Of a DNA stretch of 61,169 bases, positions 1-8,662 are shown in pieces (positions within the stretch are counted from its first letter, which is position 1; each line of letters begins with the position of its first letter). Under the pieces are notes generated by a model, which was given only the letters and a program-made list of their open reading frames with translations, made no database searches and was not told the origin of the DNA. The DNA lies in the NCBI RefSeq assembly GCF_000698555.1, contig NZ_JFHE01000032.1, forward strand, positions 1 through 61,169, read 5' to 3'. Source of the DNA: Caballeronia grimmiae (GTDB lineage Bacteria; Pseudomonadota; Gammaproteobacteria; Burkholderiales; Burkholderiaceae). The position numbers and the translations under genes are program-made.

Positions 1-36
1 GGCATGGGCGTCGCGCTGGCGGTCGAGCGTCCCTGA
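1..36 (+). CDS. C-terminal end of a thiolase (acetyl-CoA acetyltransferase), partial
   Basis: The first twelve codons read GMGVALAVERP and then TGA. Thiolases typically end in a glycine-rich loop of the form GGGMGxALxxER, so this is very probably the tail of an acetyl-CoA acetyltransferase whose body lies outside the window. A thiolase directly upstream of phaB is the classical phaA-phaB arrangement for polyhydroxybutyrate synthesis. About 120 bases separate the two genes. Only 11 residues are visible, so the identification leans on the neighbour. Confidence 0.7.
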   Translation, partial: GMGVALAVERP

Positions 37-155
37 TTCGGGGCGCAAGACAAGGGCGGCCCGAGTCCGCCCTCCACCCGGCGTCGCGGCATAAAAAACA
101 ATCGATGCGCCGCCGGGATTAATTCGAGTGTCAAGTACCTGAGAGGACTATTAGC

Positions 156-899
156 ATGACTAAGCGTATCGCAGTGGTAACCGGTGGCATGGGCGGTCTG
201 GGCGAAGCAATCAGCATCAAGCTGAACGACGCGGGTTTCGCCGTCGTCGTCACGCATTCGCCGGGCAACACGATCGTGTCGGATTGGCTCGCGGAGATGG
301 ATCGTCAGGGCCGCAACTTCCGCGCGTATCCCGTCGATGTCGCCGACTACGACGCGAGCCAGCACTGCATCGCGAAGATTCAGCGCGAGGTCGGGCCGAT
401 CGACATCCTCGTCAACAACGCGGGCATCACGCAGGACACCACGTTCAAGAAGATGACGAAGGTGAACTGGGACGCCGTGTTGCGCACGAATCTCGACTCC
501 GTGTTCAACATGACGAAGCCGGTGTGCGAAGAAATGGTCGCGCGCGGCTGGGGGCGCATCATTAATATTTCGTCGGTGAACGGGTCGAAAGGGCAGATCG
601 GCCAGACGAACTACGCGGCGGCAAAGGCCGGGATGCATGGCTTCACGAAGTCGCTCGCGCTCGAAGTGGCGCGAAAGGGCGTGACGGTCAATACCATCTC
701 GCCGGGCTACCTGGCGACCAAGATGGTGACCGCGATTCCGCAGGAGATCCTCGATTCGAAGATTCTTCCGCAGATTCCGGCCGGCCGTCTCGGCAAGCCT
801 GAAAAAGTGGCCGCGCTCGTCGCGTTCCTGTGTTCGGATGACGCCGGTTTCGTGACCGGCTCGAACATCGCGATCAACGGCGGGCAGCACATGCACTGA
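156..899 (+). CDS. phaB: Acetoacetyl-CoA reductase, SDR family
   Basis: This 247-residue protein is a short-chain dehydrogenase that would reduce acetoacetyl-CoA to (R)-3-hydroxybutyryl-CoA with NADPH, the second step of polyhydroxybutyrate synthesis. Visible features are the dinucleotide motif GGMGGLG near residues 10-16, an NNAG segment near residue 88, and the catalytic Ser140, Tyr153 and Lys157 (YAAAK). It ends in the usual cofactor-loop and GSNIAINGGQHMH tail of PhaB. Length matches the family. AGAGGA lies ahead of the ATG. It follows a thiolase C-terminus, supporting a phaAB pair. The phaR regulator that often follows in Burkholderia is not present here. Confidence 0.93.
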   Translation: MTKRIAVVTGGMGGLGEAISIKLNDAGFAVVVTHSPGNTIVSDWLAEMDRQGRNFRAYPVDVADYDASQHCIAKIQREVGPIDILVNNAGITQDTTFKKMTKVNWDAVLRTNLDSVFNMTKPVCEEMVARGWGRIINISSVNGSKGQIGQTNYAAAKAGMHGFTKSLALEVARKGVTVNTISPGYLATKMVTAIPQEILDSKILPQIPAGRLGKPEKVAALVAFLCSDDAGFVTGSNIAINGGQHMH

Positions 900-1000
900 T
901 GCACCGATGCGCGTGAAGCGATGACTTCGCGCGCCGTCGTCACTTCTTCAAACGAACATCGCCGGCTCTGCGCGCCACGGCGCGTTCCGGCATCGCTTCC

Positions 1001-1219
1001 ATGGACGATTCCTGCACGGGCGCACGTCCCTATAACGTGAACCAACTCGACTCGGCCATCGCGCATCTCGAACAGGTGCTGAACTTCGATGGCGCGAATT
1101 CACTGTTCTCCAAGACCTACTGGCGCGCTCGCGTCGAACACGCGTTAGCCACGCCGGGACTCATGCCGTCGCAGCATGCGCGGTTGCAGCGATTGCTGCA
1201 TCGAATCGAAACGTCCTGA
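1001..1219 (+). CDS. Small hypothetical protein
   Basis: A 72-residue, probably helical cytoplasmic protein with no recognised domain. It has no signal peptide or membrane segment. The body (SKTYWRARVEHALATPG and a Leu/Arg-rich end) looks like a short helical hairpin. The ATG has only a weak upstream ribosome binding site, so the start is uncertain. It lies between phaB and a strong hairpin at 1231-1260. Base composition is normal for the region. Function unknown. Confidence 0.55.
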   Translation: MDDSCTGARPYNVNQLDSAIAHLEQVLNFDGANSLFSKTYWRARVEHALATPGLMPSQHARLQRLLHRIETS

Positions 1220-1230
1220 GCAAGCAAAAA

Positions 1231-1260
1231 CGGCCGGCGTGCACGGATGCACGCCGGCCG
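1231..1260 (-). terminator. Perfect 13-bp stem-loop followed by T5 on the minus strand
   Basis: The arms CGGCCGGCGTGCA and TGCACGCCGGCCG pair perfectly around the tetraloop CGGA. On the minus strand the stem is followed by five T residues, the form of a factor-independent terminator. It could stop minus-strand transcription coming from lpdA. On the plus strand it sits just after the 72-residue ORF but lacks a T tract. Confidence 0.6.
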
Positions 1261-1335
1261 CGTACGAGCGATTCGTGAAGAAATTCGCGGACGGCGGTAC
1301 CATGCCGCCTTTTCGAATTGTCGCTTCACGAACGT

Positions 1336-1647
1336 ATGACTCATTTCATTCCACGCCGCGCGACGGCGGCGTCGCTGCTCTTTCTCGTGCTGGCCGCATG
1401 CGGCACCGCGAGCGAAATCACCGCTGGCCCCCAAGCCGATATATACAGCGTCACCGGCAAGGCGACCGGCACGCGCATGTCCTGGGTGACCGCGCGCAAC
1501 CGGGCGATGGACGCCGCCAGCGACTACTGCAAGCAACGCCAGCAAACCATGCGCTTGCGTTCGGAGTCGACGAGCGGCGTGCGGTCACTGGAAGAACAGA
1601 CGTCGACGGTCAACTTCACGTGCGTATCGTCGCAGGCGAGCGGTTGA
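1336..1647 (+). CDS. Small putative lipoprotein
   Basis: The protein has about 103 residues when started at the ATG at 1336; a TTG six codons upstream is also open. The N-terminus has a positive charge (PRR), a hydrophobic stretch, and a lipobox-like LAAC at about residues 18-21, so it is probably lipidated and exported. The mature part contains a Tyr-Ser-Val-Thr-Gly-Lys-Ala segment and two further cysteines that could form a disulfide. No enzymatic motif is visible. It is convergent with lpdA. Function unknown. Confidence 0.65.
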   Translation: MTHFIPRRATAASLLFLVLAACGTASEITAGPQADIYSVTGKATGTRMSWVTARNRAMDAASDYCKQRQQTMRLRSESTSGVRSLEEQTSTVNFTCVSSQASG

Positions 1648-1664
1648 GCCGACGATAGCGTGGG

Positions 1665-3449
1665 TCAGATATTCAACGCCCGCTTTCCGACCGCGAGCGC
1701 CGCTTCGCGCATCACTTCCGACAGCGACGGATGCGGATGCGAAATGATGCCGATATCCTCCGACGCCGCCTTGAACTCCATCGCGACGACCGCCTCCGCG
1801 ATCAGATCCGACGCGTTCGCCGAAATGATGTGAACGCCGAGAATTTCGTCGGTCTTCGCATCGGCGATGATCTTGATGAAGCCGTCCGTCTCGCCGATGC
1901 CGAGCGCGCGGCCATTCGCCATCATCGGGAACTGTCCGCTCCTGAACTCGCGGCCTTCGGCCTTCAGCGCCTGCTCCGTCTGCCCGACCCACGCGATCTC
2001 CGGATGCGTGTAGATGACCCACGGTATGCAGTTGTAGTCGATATGCGGCTTCTGGCCGTCGATGATCTCCGCCACCAGCACGCCTTCGTCCTCGGCCTTG
2101 TGCGCGAGCATCGGTCCGCGCACGACATCGCCGATCGCATAGACGTTCGGGACTTTGGTCGCGCAATGGCCATCGACGGGAATGAAGCCGCGCTCGTCGA
2201 CAGACAGGCCGATCGAATCGAGACCGAGATTGTCGGTGTTCGGCACGCGGCCAATCGATACGATCAGCCGGTCCGCTTCCAGCGTTTGCGAGGCGCCGTC
2301 TTTGTCCGTATAGGAAACGGTCACGCCAGCATCGGATGACTCGACCTTCGCTATCTTCACGCCCAGATGAATCGCCAGGCCCTGCTTCTTGAAGAGCTTG
2401 GCGGCCTCTTTTTGTAGCGACGCATCCGTGGTGCCGAGGAAGTCGGGCAGGGCTTCGAGGATCGTCACGTCCGCGCCGAGCCTGCGCCACACGGAGCCCA
2501 GTTCGAGACCAATCACCCCCGCGCCGATGACCGCGAGCTTCTTCGGCACGGTGTCGAACGCGAGCGCGCCTTCGTTATCGGAGACGATGCGGTTGTCCAC
2601 CGGCACGTTCGGCAGATGCCGCGCTTTGGAACCCGTCGCGATGATGACGTGCTTCGCCGTATGGCTCCCGGTCGCATCGCCGCCGCTCACTTCGATGCGG
2701 AAATTGCCGCCATCCTTCCCCGCGAGCTTGCCGTGTCCTTTGAGCCACGTGATCTTGTTCTTCCGGAAAAGAAACTCGACGCCGCCCGTGATCTTGTCGA
2801 CGATCGCTTCCTTGCGGCCGATCAGCTTGGCCAGATCGAGCGTCACGTTCTCGACGTTGACGCCGTGATCGCCCAGATGCAAGCGCGCATTTTCGAATTG
2901 CTCGGATGACGCGAGCAGCGCCTTCGACGGAATGCAGCCGACGTTGAGACAGGTGCCGCCGAGCTTCGGCTTGCCGACCGGGTTGTTCCATTCTTCCACG
3001 CACGCCACCGACATGCCGAGCTGCGCGGCGCGGATCGCGGCGATGTATCCGCCGGGTCCGGCGCCGATCACGATGACATCGAAGTCGGCTTTCTCGCCCG
3101 ATGCCTGGGGCGCGGGCGCTGCTTGCGCGGCGGGCTTTTCGGGCGCAGCGGCAGCGGGTGCAGGTGCAGGTGTAGACGCAGAGTCAGATGCAGGCGCAGC
3201 GGCCTTCGCCTCGGTGTCGATGGCCGCGAGCAGTTCGTCGGCGTGCACGATATCGCCTTCCTGCTTCAGCACTTCCGCGAGCACGCCCGACGATGGCGCG
3301 GGCACTTCGAGCACGACCTTGTCGGTTTCGAGCTCGACGAGGATCTCGTCTTGCGTCACGGGGTCGCCCGCCTTCTTTTTCCACGGCAGCATCGTCGCTT
3401 CCGTGACGGATTCGGAAAGCTGCGGAACCTTGACTTCGACCCTGGCCAT
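1665..3449 (-). CDS. lpdA: Dihydrolipoamide dehydrogenase with N-terminal lipoyl domain
   Basis: At 594 residues this E3 flavoprotein is over 100 residues longer than ordinary dihydrolipoamide dehydrogenases because a lipoyl domain (residues 1-80, attachment Lys44 in ETDKVVLEV) is fused ahead of it by an Ala/Pro-rich linker (about 81-120). The E3 part has the FAD motif GAGPGG at 129-134, the redox disulfide Cys167/Cys172 (GGTCLNVGC), a second dinucleotide motif, and the C-terminal His573/Glu578 dyad. It reoxidises dihydrolipoyl groups of 2-oxoacid dehydrogenase complexes. The lipoyl domain starts VPQLSESVTEAT, which resembles the 2-oxoglutarate dehydrogenase E2 domain. No E1 or E2 gene is adjacent. 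A GGAGAAACTGA ribosome site precedes the ATG. Confidence 0.93.
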   Translation of the reverse strand: MARVEVKVPQLSESVTEATMLPWKKKAGDPVTQDEILVELETDKVVLEVPAPSSGVLAEVLKQEGDIVHADELLAAIDTEAKAAAPASDSASTPAPAPAAAAPEKPAAQAAPAPQASGEKADFDVIVIGAGPGGYIAAIRAAQLGMSVACVEEWNNPVGKPKLGGTCLNVGCIPSKALLASSEQFENARLHLGDHGVNVENVTLDLAKLIGRKEAIVDKITGGVEFLFRKNKITWLKGHGKLAGKDGGNFRIEVSGGDATGSHTAKHVIIATGSKARHLPNVPVDNRIVSDNEGALAFDTVPKKLAVIGAGVIGLELGSVWRRLGADVTILEALPDFLGTTDASLQKEAAKLFKKQGLAIHLGVKIAKVESSDAGVTVSYTDKDGASQTLEADRLIVSIGRVPNTDNLGLDSIGLSVDERGFIPVDGHCATKVPNVYAIGDVVRGPMLAHKAEDEGVLVAEIIDGQKPHIDYNCIPWVIYTHPEIAWVGQTEQALKAEGREFRSGQFPMMANGRALGIGETDGFIKIIADAKTDEILGVHIISANASDLIAEAVVAMEFKAASEDIGIISHPHPSLSEVMREAALAVGKRALNI

Positions 3450-3520
3450 TCAGTTTCTCCTGTGAGCGCTATCGCGCAATCGACTAAGGGGACGGCGAGA
3501 AGCCACAGGATACGCCGTGT

Positions 3521-3555
3521 GCGCGGCCGGCGTGCGAACGCCGCGCCGGCCGCGC
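3521..3555. terminator. GC-rich inverted repeat downstream of the sugar ABC operon
   Basis: The arms GCGCGGCCGGCG and CGCCGGCCGCGC are perfect 12-bp complements around an 11-base loop. They sit 20 bases past the stop of the binding-protein gene. No T tract follows on either strand, so it may be a 3' stabilising hairpin or a weak terminator. Confidence 0.4.
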
Positions 3556-3575
3556 ATGCAGCGGTGAATCGCCGA

Positions 3576-4523
3576 TCAATGCGGCGCCGACCAGCCCTTG
3601 TAGTTGGCGACGTTCTCGCGCGTGACGAGCGTCGACGGCATCAGGATCATCGTGCTGCTGGGCTTCTGGCCGTTCATCATCCCGTAGCCGACGCTTACCG
3701 CCTGCTGCGCCATCGACCACGGGTCCTGGCTCGCGGATGCCTGGATCAGCGTGTCGGACTTCAGCGCGGTCTCGATATCGGGCGCGCCGTCCACCGACGT
3801 GATCACGATGTTCTTGCGCTGCAACTGCTTCGCCGCGAGATCGCTGCCGATCGCTTGCGGATCGTTGATCGCGAAGAGGCCGTCGAGTTTCGGGAAGCGC
3901 GTGAGATAGCCCTGCATCGCGTTCATGCCGCCTTCGCGCGAGCCTTTCGCGTCCTGATCGTCGGACAGCACCTTGATGCCCGGATTCTTCGCGAGCACCG
4001 TCTTGCAGCCGTTCACGCGGTCGATCACCGCCGACACCTGCGGCCCGTTTTCGATCACGACATTGCCCTTGCCGTTGAGCTTCTTCGCGAGGAAGTCGCA
4101 TGCGAGTTCGCCCGCCTGCACGTTGTTGGTCTGCACGGTGGCGTCCGCGCCCGCCGCCGCGACGTCGACCGCGACCACGACGATGCCCGCCGCCTTCGCC
4201 TTCTTCACCGCCGGCTCGATCGCCTTTGGATCGACGGCGTTGATGAGGATCATGTCCACGTGCGCGGAGATGAAGTTGTCGATCTGCGTGAACTGCTTGT
4301 TCATGTCGTAATCGGACGATACGGCCGTCACCCGCACGTTCGGATTGATCGTTTTCGCCTTCGCTTCCGCGCCCTTCGCAATGGTCACGAAGTACGGATT
4401 GCCGAGCGATCCGACCGTGATGCCGATCGCCTTCAGCGGCTTGTCGGCGGCGTGAGCGGTGAGCGTCATCGTGAATCCGAGCGCGAGTGCGACGCTCGCG
4501 AACAGCCTGTTGTGCTTGCGCAT
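3576..4523 (-). CDS. Sugar ABC transporter periplasmic binding protein (RbsB-like)
   Basis: This 315-residue type I periplasmic binding protein captures a sugar for the transporter encoded just upstream. Residues 1-25 form a signal peptide ending AHA. The body has the ribose-binding-protein pattern: GSLGNPYF near the start, IDNFISAHVDMILINAVDP, and TSVDGAPDIETALKS near the end. The start at 4523 is chosen because GGAGAC lies 8 bases upstream and the signal peptide follows directly; the open frame continues 21 codons further upstream. It is last in a four-gene operon, 64 bases after the permease. The ligand cannot be read from sequence; a pentose or similar sugar is plausible. Confidence 0.88.
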   Translation of the reverse strand: MRKHNRLFASVALALGFTMTLTAHAADKPLKAIGITVGSLGNPYFVTIAKGAEAKAKTINPNVRVTAVSSDYDMNKQFTQIDNFISAHVDMILINAVDPKAIEPAVKKAKAAGIVVVAVDVAAAGADATVQTNNVQAGELACDFLAKKLNGKGNVVIENGPQVSAVIDRVNGCKTVLAKNPGIKVLSDDQDAKGSREGGMNAMQGYLTRFPKLDGLFAINDPQAIGSDLAAKQLQRKNIVITSVDGAPDIETALKSDTLIQASASQDPWSMAQQAVSVGYGMMNGQKPSSTMILMPSTLVTRENVANYKGWSAPH

Positions 4524-4587
4524 GTTGGGTGTCTCCGGTTGTTTCGTTGGTTTCGTTGATATGGATGCTGCAACTTGCAAGGCCACG

Positions 4588-5610
4588 CTAGGTCCGCGCC
4601 GATCCGCGCTGACGGTAACGGTCGAGCGCCACTGCGCCGATGATCACGAGCCCCTTGATGATGTACTGCCAGATATCCGATACGCCGAGCAGCACGAGCC
4701 CGTTCGACAGCACCGCGATGATGAGCGCGCCAATCAGCGTGCCGACGATCGACCCGACGCCGCCGACGAAGCTCGTGCCGCCAAGAATGACCGCGGCGAT
4801 CGCGTCGAGTTCATACGACTGGCCGAGTTGCAGGCCGTTGGCCGCATAAAGCCGCGCTGCCGACATCACCGCGCCGAGTCCCGCGAGCAGGCCGGAGATC
4901 GCGTAGACGAACATCTGGATGCCCCACACCTTGATGCCCGACAGCCGCGCCGCTTCCGGATTGCCGCCGACCGAGTAGATGCGCAGGCCGAGCACCGTGC
5001 GTCGCAGAATGAACCACGAAATGATGACCACAGCAAGCGCGATGATGACGAGCCAGGGCACGCCGAGCACGGTGTCGTTGCCGATGAACGCGAACGGCAG
5101 TTGCGGATTGAAGATCGTCGTGTCGTGGCCGATCAGCCGCGCGATGCCGCGCACGGCCGTCAGCGAGCCGAGCGTGACGATGAACGGCGGCAGCTTCAGC
5201 AGCGCGATCAGTGCGCCGTTGACGACGCCGAAGCCGAGTCCGACCGCGAGCGCGGCGGGTATGCCGAGCCAGCCCATGCCTGGCAGGTTCGATGCGAGCA
5301 GCGCCGTCACCGCCGCCGCCGACAACACCGAGCCCACGGACAGATCGATGCCGCCCGTCAGAATCACGAAGGTCATGCCCGCCGCGAGCACGATGTTGAT
5401 CGACGCCTGCTGCGTGACGATCGACATGTTCTGCCAGCTGAAGAAACCATCGGTGACGATGCCGAAGCCGATGCACAGCAGGATCAGCACCGGCAGCATG
5501 CCGGCGGTGCGCATGAGAACCTGCATGCGCTCGCGATGCTCGATGCGCGTCTGCCGCTCCGCCACGCTCGACGCGGCGACCTTGTCGTGCTGCTTGGTCA
5601 TGTTGCTCAT
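4588..5610 (-). CDS. Sugar ABC transporter permease (RbsC-like)
   Basis: This 340-residue inner-membrane protein has a cytoplasmic N-terminus of about 30 residues and then eight to ten hydrophobic segments. It carries the hallmark runs of the ribose/xylose permease family: TFVILTGGIDLSVGSVL, ALIALLKLPPFIVTLGSL, IYSVGGNPEAARLSGI and AAVILGGTSFVGGVGSI. It would form the channel for a monosaccharide. It lies 18 bases downstream of the ATPase gene and is followed by the binding protein, so the three make a complete CUT2-type importer. Confidence 0.92.
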   Translation of the reverse strand: MSNMTKQHDKVAASSVAERQTRIEHRERMQVLMRTAGMLPVLILLCIGFGIVTDGFFSWQNMSIVTQQASINIVLAAGMTFVILTGGIDLSVGSVLSAAAVTALLASNLPGMGWLGIPAALAVGLGFGVVNGALIALLKLPPFIVTLGSLTAVRGIARLIGHDTTIFNPQLPFAFIGNDTVLGVPWLVIIALAVVIISWFILRRTVLGLRIYSVGGNPEAARLSGIKVWGIQMFVYAISGLLAGLGAVMSAARLYAANGLQLGQSYELDAIAAVILGGTSFVGGVGSIVGTLIGALIIAVLSNGLVLLGVSDIWQYIIKGLVIIGAVALDRYRQRGSART

Positions 5611-5628
5611 GTCTCTCTCCGATATGTC

Positions 5629-7185
5629 CTACGCCGCCTGATCGAGCGCGGCTCGCGAGCCGGTCGCCAGTTCGATGATTCCTTCCTGCGAGATCGGCTT
5701 GCCCGAATGCCCGCCCAGTTCGCCCGCAATCTCGCCTTCACGCATCACGAGCACGCGATCCGCCACGCCGATCACTTCCGGCAGCTCGCTCGATATCACG
5801 ATCACGCCGACGCCCGAACGCGCGAGGTCATTGATGATTCGATAAATCTCCGACTTCGCGCCGATATCGACGCCGCGTGTCGGTTCGTCGAGGATCAGCA
5901 CTTCGGGCTTCGTTTCGAGCAGGCGCGAAAGCAGCACCTTCTGCTGGTTGCCGCCCGACAGCGCGCCCACGTTCACGCGCATGTTCGGCACACGGATCGT
6001 CAGCGCGGCGATCGCGTCCTTCGCACGGCTGTTGCCGCGTGCGATGTCCATCACGCCGGCCTTCGCGTCGCGTCCGGCAACCGTGATGTTGATGTTGTCG
6101 CGCACGCTCATGTCGAGGAAAAGGCCCTGGCCCTTGCGGTCTTCGGTGAGATAGACGAGGCCCGCGTCGATGGCGTCGCGCGGCGTGCGCAGTTTGAGCG
6201 GCTTGCCGTGCATCGACACTTCGCCGCGCGTGCGCTCTTCCGCGCCGAAGATCAGGCGCGCCAGTTCCGTGCGGCCCGCGCCGACCAGCCCCGCGATGCC
6301 GAGCACTTCGCCCGCGTGCAAATCGAGACTGCAGCCGCGCACGCGGTTGTCATCGGCGATATCGCGCACGGACAGCACGACGTTGCCCGGATCGTACGGC
6401 GCGTGTTCCTTCTTGTAGAAGCCGGAAATGTCGCGGCCGACCATCATCCGCACGAGACTTTCGGCGGACAGTTCGTCGCGCATCAGCGTGCCGACGTAGG
6501 CGCCGTCGCGCAGCACCGAGACGCGATCCGACAACTCGTAGATTTCTGCCATCCGGTGGCTGATGTAGATGATCGCGATGCCTTCCGCGCGCAGTTGGCG
6601 CACGAGCTCGAACAGGCGATCGGTTTCGCGCGAGGAGAGCGGCGTCGTCGGTTCGTCCATCACGAGGATGCGCGCGTTCGCATGCACGGCTCGCGCGATT
6701 TCGACGAGTTGCCGCTCCGCGATCGACAGATCGCCGACGAGCGTATGCGGCTTGAAGGTTGCGCCCAGGCGCTTGAGCACATCGGTGCAGCCGCGCTCCA
6801 TGCCCGCGCGATCGACCAGCCGCCCGCGCCGCAGCTCGCGCCCGGCATAGACGTTCTCCGCGACCGACAGATTCGGCGCGAGACTCAACTCCTGATAGAT
6901 CACCGCGACGCCGAGCGAGCGCGCGGCGAGCGGGCCGTCGATAGTCACCGTCTTGCCGTCGATCAGAATCTCGCCGCCCGCGTCGGCCTGATACGCGCCG
7001 GACAGGATTTTCATCAGCGTAGATTTGCCGGCGCCGTTTTCGCCCATCAGCGAATGCACTTCGCCGGGATAGACGGACAGGCGCACGTCGTTCAGCGCGC
7101 GCACGCCAGGAAAAGTCTTGCTGATGCCGCGCATTTCAAGCAACGGCGTGCCGGATTTAGGCGATCCGGGGGAATCATGCGGCAT
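5629..7185 (-). CDS. Sugar ABC transporter ATP-binding protein (RbsA/XylG-like)
   Basis: This 518-residue protein has two fused nucleotide-binding domains, as in CUT2 sugar importers. The first has Walker A GENGAGKST (48-56), the signature LSIAERQLVEIARA and the Walker B LVMDEPT. The second has the family's usual degenerate Walker A (GLVGAGRTE) but an intact LSGGNQQKV signature and LILDEPTRGVD. A perfect AGGAGGT precedes the ATG at 7185, which decides the start; the frame is open further upstream. The first 11 bases overlap the end of the ROK gene, suggesting translational coupling. Ligand unknown. Confidence 0.93.
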   Translation of the reverse strand: MPHDSPGSPKSGTPLLEMRGISKTFPGVRALNDVRLSVYPGEVHSLMGENGAGKSTLMKILSGAYQADAGGEILIDGKTVTIDGPLAARSLGVAVIYQELSLAPNLSVAENVYAGRELRRGRLVDRAGMERGCTDVLKRLGATFKPHTLVGDLSIAERQLVEIARAVHANARILVMDEPTTPLSSRETDRLFELVRQLRAEGIAIIYISHRMAEIYELSDRVSVLRDGAYVGTLMRDELSAESLVRMMVGRDISGFYKKEHAPYDPGNVVLSVRDIADDNRVRGCSLDLHAGEVLGIAGLVGAGRTELARLIFGAEERTRGEVSMHGKPLKLRTPRDAIDAGLVYLTEDRKGQGLFLDMSVRDNINITVAGRDAKAGVMDIARGNSRAKDAIAALTIRVPNMRVNVGALSGGNQQKVLLSRLLETKPEVLILDEPTRGVDIGAKSEIYRIINDLARSGVGVIVISSELPEVIGVADRVLVMREGEIAGELGGHSGKPISQEGIIELATGSRAALDQAA

Positions 7186-8470
7186 GGTTGACCTCCTGCG
7201 ATTTGACGCCCGCGCCGCGATGCAGCCCGACGCGCGGTGAGAAGTTGAAGAACATCGGCAGCGTGGCCGCGCCGATCGCACCCGCGTCCGGACCGAAACT
7301 GCCGCGCACGATCGCCGGCGTGCCGCGCGCTTCGGGCGCGTTGGCGGTCATCGTCGCAACAAGACGCCCGATGATGCGGTCGAGCAGGCCGCCGTCGATA
7401 TCGGAGTCGAGCACGACCATCGGCACGTCGAGCACGCAAAGCGTCGTGCGCAGGGCGGGTGCGAGGGCTTCGATACAGTCGTCGATCCATTCGTCGACGG
7501 CGGGCAGACGCCGCTCGATGCACGCCTGCAAGTCGATGCGGTTGTCCGCCGCCGCGCCGCAATGGCGCAGATGCCGCGCGAGCGCATTGAGCGACGCCCG
7601 CGACAACAGGATGTCCCACTGGCGCGGCGGCTGCGGCGCGGACGGCAGTCGGCTCGGCGGCACCGGAATGACGCCGATATCGCCCGCGTTGCCGGTCGCG
7701 CCGCGAAGACAGTCGCCGTCGATCGCGATGCCGCCTCCGATCGCCGAACCTAGGAACAGATAGACGAAGTCGTCGCAGCGGCGGCCGTGGCCGTAGAACA
7801 GTTCCGCGATCGCGGCGGCGTTGCCGTCGTTCTCGCCGAATACCGGCAGTCCGATGGCGCGCGAAAGCGCGGCGGGGAAATCGGTTTCGTCCCAGGCGCG
7901 AAAGGTATCGGCGCTGACCGTGTCGGCGCTGACGCCCAGTTCGCGCAGCCACGCGCCGAGGTTGTACGGTTGCGCGACGCCGACGCCCGTCAGCCGCTCG
8001 CGTTCCGCCGCGCTCAGCAACCCGAGCATGTTGTCGATGTCGCGCTGCACGATGCCGAGCACGTCCGACGGATGCGGCAGCACGGTGTCGAGCGCGCTGC
8101 GGGCGAGCACATCGCCGGCGAAGTTGACGAGCACCGTCTCAATGCTCGTGCGATCCAGCCGCACGCCGATGCCGAACGCGCCGCGCGGATCGAGCCGCAG
8201 CAGCGATGCGGGCTGGCCGCGCTGGCCGTCGAGCCGCCGTCCGGTGTATTCGATGAGGCCGTCTTGCGCCAGCGAATCGACGATGCCGCCGACCGCCGTG
8301 CTCGTCAGATTCGCGTGACGCGCGAGTTCGGCTTTGGACGCCGGTTCGTTGCGGCGCAGCGTTTGCAGCAGCAAACGCTCGTTGTAACGGCGCACGGTTG
8401 CAGAGTTGCTGCCTCTGCCGCTCGGGGATTTCACGCGACGTCTCCGGGGGTGACTGGCCGTCGTTTGCAA
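7175..8470 (-). CDS. ROK family transcriptional regulator
   Basis: The 431-residue protein has an N-terminal winged helix (about residues 25-80, with the helix-turn-helix in SKAELARHANLTSTAVGGIVDSL) followed by a sugar-kinase-like ROK domain with GENDGNAAAIAE and a Gly-rich AIGGGIAIDGD loop. The cysteine-rich zinc motif (CxCGxxGC) typical of NagC, Mlc and ROK kinases is absent; Pro/Ser-rich sequence stands in its place. It is the first gene of the ABC operon and overlaps the ATPase gene by 11 bases. A palindrome just upstream of its start is the likely operator, so it probably autoregulates and controls transport in response to sugar. Confidence 0.9.
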   Translation of the reverse strand: MQTTASHPRRRRVKSPSGRGSNSATVRRYNERLLLQTLRRNEPASKAELARHANLTSTAVGGIVDSLAQDGLIEYTGRRLDGQRGQPASLLRLDPRGAFGIGVRLDRTSIETVLVNFAGDVLARSALDTVLPHPSDVLGIVQRDIDNMLGLLSAAERERLTGVGVAQPYNLGAWLRELGVSADTVSADTFRAWDETDFPAALSRAIGLPVFGENDGNAAAIAELFYGHGRRCDDFVYLFLGSAIGGGIAIDGDCLRGATGNAGDIGVIPVPPSRLPSAPQPPRQWDILLSRASLNALARHLRHCGAAADNRIDLQACIERRLPAVDEWIDDCIEALAPALRTTLCVLDVPMVVLDSDIDGGLLDRIIGRLVATMTANAPEARGTPAIVRGSFGPDAGAIGAATLPMFFNFSPRVGLHRGAGVKSQEVNHAA

Positions 8471-8479
8471 TCTGCAGCC

Positions 8480-8508
8480 ATTAATTAAATCAAGTTGATT
8501 TATTTAAT
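8480..8508. promoter_or_regulatory. 29-bp palindrome, probable ROK operator
   Basis: The core TAAATCAA-G-TTGATTTA (8486-8502) is perfectly palindromic, and the symmetry continues to 8480 and 8508 with one mismatch pair. It begins 10 bases upstream of the ROK start codon. AT-rich palindromes of this size are typical ROK operators (NagC, XylR, Mlc type). The run is strikingly AT-rich in this GC-rich DNA and may also hold promoter elements. Binding by the adjacent ROK protein is inferred. Confidence 0.75.
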
Positions 8509-8662
8509 AACGATCGCTGCTTGTTGTAAACGAGGGATATCCCGAATCTGCCTTTAATCGACGGCAGCGGCACGCCGCCGGAACTACAGTAGGCGTCGGG
8601 GCTTGCAGTCGGCTTGCGATATTTGCTGTGCTATCTTCATCGACACTTTTCGGGATGCCGCC

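Noticed and set aside
4459..7191. Very long open frame (over 900 codons) antisense to the sugar ABC operon
   Set aside because: High GC third positions remove stops in antisense frames. The translation is Arg/His/Ala-rich with no domain, and the minus strand carries recognisable transporter genes.
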